From IMG/VR virus record IMGVR_UViG_3300038309_000008, positions 1 to 49,716 of that record: a stretch of DNA of 49,716 nucleotides; one strand, written 5' to 3'. Below the pieces are notes generated by a model. It saw only the letters and a list, made by a program, of their open reading frames with translations. It ran no database searches and was not told where the DNA came from. Origin of the DNA: a virus. The position numbers and the translations under genes were made by a program. Shown here one piece after another: positions 47,967 through 49,716 of this stretch (its first letter is position 1; the number at the start of each line of letters is the position of its first letter).

Positions 47967-48791
47967 GGTCTCATTTGGAAGCGCAGGTTTGTCATCCCAG
48001 GTAAGGCCAGCTTTTCTGAGGATCTTCTTAATGTCTGGCTCTTCAAATGCATCAAGTTTTCCAGCCTGCTTCAGCCGAGACCGAGCGATGTAAGTGCCGA
48101 GAGAATCAATGAGCATCTTGCGTTCAGGACCGTTGCGACCTTCTTTGCCGACTATAACGTAGATCTCGTCGAACAAGAGAGGGATAGTTACGACTGCCTG
48201 GCCAGTGGTGTAGAAACGGTAGTTGACTTCTTCACGAACTACGCCGGTGCTAGAGTCGATGGAGAGAACCTTGCGATTCTCTCTGAGATGACCAGTTAAA
48301 ATGAAGTCACAAGGTATCCTCATTAGTTTTTTGATGTAGTTAGACATCTCCGTTTTCTGAGGCATATAGTCACGATTACGCATAGGAGTTTCGCCAGCTC
48401 GAGAGCGACTGTTGAGTACATCGTTCATTACTGCTTCACCGAAAGTTGTAGCGCTGTCAATGCAGTAAGTTCCGAAGTGATCGAAGTATTTGATTTGAAA
48501 ACGGAGATCAATGGCACGCTTCCACTTTGCAAAAGTAGCAGGAGAGAACGGATCGTCGGCTTCCCATTGAGTGTCAGCGATAACTTCGCCTTTTTCAATT
48601 AGGTCCTTGAGACACTTGGTTCCGCCAGGATCGAACGAGTCTATGTGGATAGGTTTTCGTGCAGTCCTGAGGAGAAAGGTTTTGCCAGCGTTAGTTTCAC
48701 CAGTGATGAGAGCGCTGAAGCGCTTTTGGAGTGGGTCGCCGGCGTAGTAATCGCGAACTTTGTCAAGTTCGTTGATGTAGTCGTAAGCCAT
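47958..48791 (-). CDS. Sak4-like (AAA_24) RecA-fold ATPase
   Basis: 277 residues. Walker A GETNAGKT (31-38), Walker B-like YCIDSATTF (about 109-117) and FILTGHLRENR further on match phage AAA_24/Sak4 proteins, which anneal or pair single strands in recombination. It lies between a DUF669 gene and a Cas4-like nuclease, the usual phage recombination trio. GTGGAGGTAATTA precedes the ATG; the stop lies in a palindromic element. Confidence 0.85.
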   Translation of the reverse strand: MAYDYINELDKVRDYYAGDPLQKRFSALITGETNAGKTFLLRTARKPIHIDSFDPGGTKCLKDLIEKGEVIADTQWEADDPFSPATFAKWKRAIDLRFQIKYFDHFGTYCIDSATTFGEAVMNDVLNSRSRAGETPMRNRDYMPQKTEMSNYIKKLMRIPCDFILTGHLRENRKVLSIDSSTGVVREEVNYRFYTTGQAVVTIPLLFDEIYVIVGKEGRNGPERKMLIDSLGTYIARSRLKQAGKLDAFEEPDIKKILRKAGLTWDDKPALPNETVK

Positions 48792-48794
48792 TAA

Positions 48795-49716
48795 TTACCT
48801 CCACTTAAGATCTTTCTTAACTGTTGTTTCCATCTTTGATGGGTCCCAGTATTCAGTACGAAAACCGAGTGGAACGTCATAGCATTGTTGGAGAGGGTTT
48901 TGCCATGCTAAGCAGAAGTCGTGGTAAGGACAGCCGAAGAAGTCTGTGCAACTGGTAGTGTTCATAGGGAAAGCCATCATTACAGTGTCGTCTTCGCTTG
49001 AATGATAAAGACGGTCCATCTCCCTCTCGATGTTATCTAGTAAGTCATTCACATTCCAAAGCCAGGTATTCATCTGCTCAGGAGTTTTGAAAGCAGGAAC
49101 TTGCTCGAAGGTAACGTGATAGCCGGCTGAGCGCGTCTTGCTATTACGTGAGAGGTACTCTAAACAGGTTCCGTCGAATTCTACGCCAAGCACTTGTTCA
49201 ATAGGAAACATACAGTACATGCAGTGAGTGTAAGTTCCATTTTGGATGGAGAGGTGGAATTTCTCTCTCCAGAACCTAGATAGCTTTTTCGTCGTCTTGT
49301 GGTCCCAACTGAAGATGCGACCGTCTTCTTTCCGTTGCATGATAGAGTCCATTCGGTAGTGAAGCGAGCGCTTTTCATCAACTGGTACAGTGCCAGAGAT
49401 TTCCAACATCTTCATATCGTCGAGAATAACGACTTCATTTTCGTACAAGTCAATCTTACGTTCTTCGGCAAACTTCTGAATGGCAAGAAGAGCGCCGATT
49501 GGATTCTTTGGTTTGTAAAGGTCATCAGTTTCAGGACCAAACTCTTGACGATAGTGCCCGACGAAAGCGTTGTATGCACCTTGGATGTCTTCGTAGCCGT
49601 AGGTAAGTTGATGCTCACGGGCTTTGTGAAAGGACTCACCAAAGTATGCGTCATGTGCAGGAACATCCAGACTCCAGCCTAAGATGTATTCGTAAAAGTA
49701 CAGTCTAGGGCAGCGA
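48795..49716 (-). CDS. Cas4/RecB-like PD-(D/E)XK nuclease, C-terminal part
   Basis: This continues from the GTG start at 161 across the genome join. Catalytic residues are visible: HYRMDSIM (Asp) and SWDHKTTK (DxK). Three C-terminal cysteines (CTDFFGCPYHDFC) and the N-terminal FQRC would form the iron-sulfur cluster of Cas4/AddB nucleases. It likely resects DNA ends for the adjacent Sak4-like ATPase. Translation cut to this fragment alone could be misread as starting at a TTG at 49448; the true start is on the other side of the join. Confidence 0.88.
   Translation of the reverse strand, partial: RCPRLYFYEYILGWSLDVPAHDAYFGESFHKAREHQLTYGYEDIQGAYNAFVGHYRQEFGPETDDLYKPKNPIGALLAIQKFAEERKIDLYENEVVILDDMKMLEISGTVPVDEKRSLHYRMDSIMQRKEDGRIFSWDHKTTKKLSRFWREKFHLSIQNGTYTHCMYCMFPIEQVLGVEFDGTCLEYLSRNSKTRSAGYHVTFEQVPAFKTPEQMNTWLWNVNDLLDNIEREMDRLYHSSEDDTVMMAFPMNTTSCTDFFGCPYHDFCLAWQNPLQQCYDVPLGFRTEYWDPSKMETTVKKDLKWR
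49618..49715. repeat. Terminal direct repeat, right copy
   Basis: Identical to 1-98. The final base of the window, 49716, does not match position 99. Confidence 0.95.

Noticed and set aside
48795-49448. Separate 217-residue nuclease beginning at 49448
   Set aside because: That start is TTG in the middle of the fold; the frame is open through the genome join back to GTG at 161 and includes the conserved N-terminal motif.
1-49716. tRNA, rRNA, integrase, attachment site or RNA polymerase genes
   Set aside because: I looked for cloverleaf-type sequences and for the protein motifs and saw none that I could support; a tRNA scan would be decisive.

Overview
The window looks like the complete genome of a short-tailed (podovirus-type) bacteriophage of about 49.6 kb. 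The first 98 bases recur exactly at the end (1-98 and 49618-49715), and a nuclease gene runs across the join (start at 161, stop at 48795). The molecule is therefore circular or circularly permuted, or the contig was closed by assembly overlap. Terminase, portal, SU10-type capsid, neck and ejected virion proteins are present. I saw no tail tape-measure, sheath, integrase, RNA polymerase or tRNA gene. The host cannot be named from the sequence. Shine-Dalgarno sites are strong (GGAGG type), base composition is AT-leaning, and promoters look sigma70-like.

Layout. (1) 1-7.9 kb, minus strand: early genes, including a DNA ligase, a HIRAN protein, many tiny Cys-rich zinc-ribbon proteins, a stand-alone ClpX-type zinc domain, and a row of small genes with near-identical leaders. 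(2) 7.9-9.3 kb: two mostly non-coding control regions around one strongly expressed gene, with AT-rich tracts, direct repeats and divergent promoters. (3) 9.3-13.7 kb, plus strand: a helix-turn-helix protein (possible small terminase), an M15 peptidase, a DUF1353 protein, and a sugar module of two glycosyltransferases and one methyltransferase-like protein. (4) 13.7-36.3 kb, plus strand: virion genes, namely discoidin-type adhesin, a mucin-like Pro-Thr repeat protein, TerL, XhlA-like lysis protein, portal, scaffold-like protein, major capsid gene split by a td-like group I intron with a LAGLIDADG endonuclease, neck/tail proteins, and an 1818-residue ejected polyvalent protein with an ADP-ribosyltransferase domain. 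(5) 36.3-48.8 kb, minus strand: replication and metabolism, namely a DUF3987-like ATPase, MazG-like protein, uracil-DNA-glycosylase/family A polymerase fusion, ParB/DNA-methyltransferase fusion, UDP-sulfoquinovose-synthase-like enzyme, dCMP deaminase, small proteins, DUF669 protein, Sak4-like ATPase and the Cas4/RecB-like nuclease.

Two themes stand out. First, the phage appears to carry the parts of a virion-glycosylation system. These are a mucin-like PTT-repeat protein, PTT tails on several other virion proteins, a glycosyltransferase with the DxH / WGG / late-His pattern of polypeptide GalNAc-transferases, a two-domain glycosyltransferase, and a nucleotide-sugar enzyme of the UDP-sulfoquinovose synthase type. 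This link is inference. Second, at least 14 copies of a 15-bp AT-rich palindrome (GTTAAWTWAWTTAAC, usually flanked by AGATC and GGACT) sit between genes, often directly before a ribosome binding site or supplying a stop codon. This looks like a genome-wide control element.
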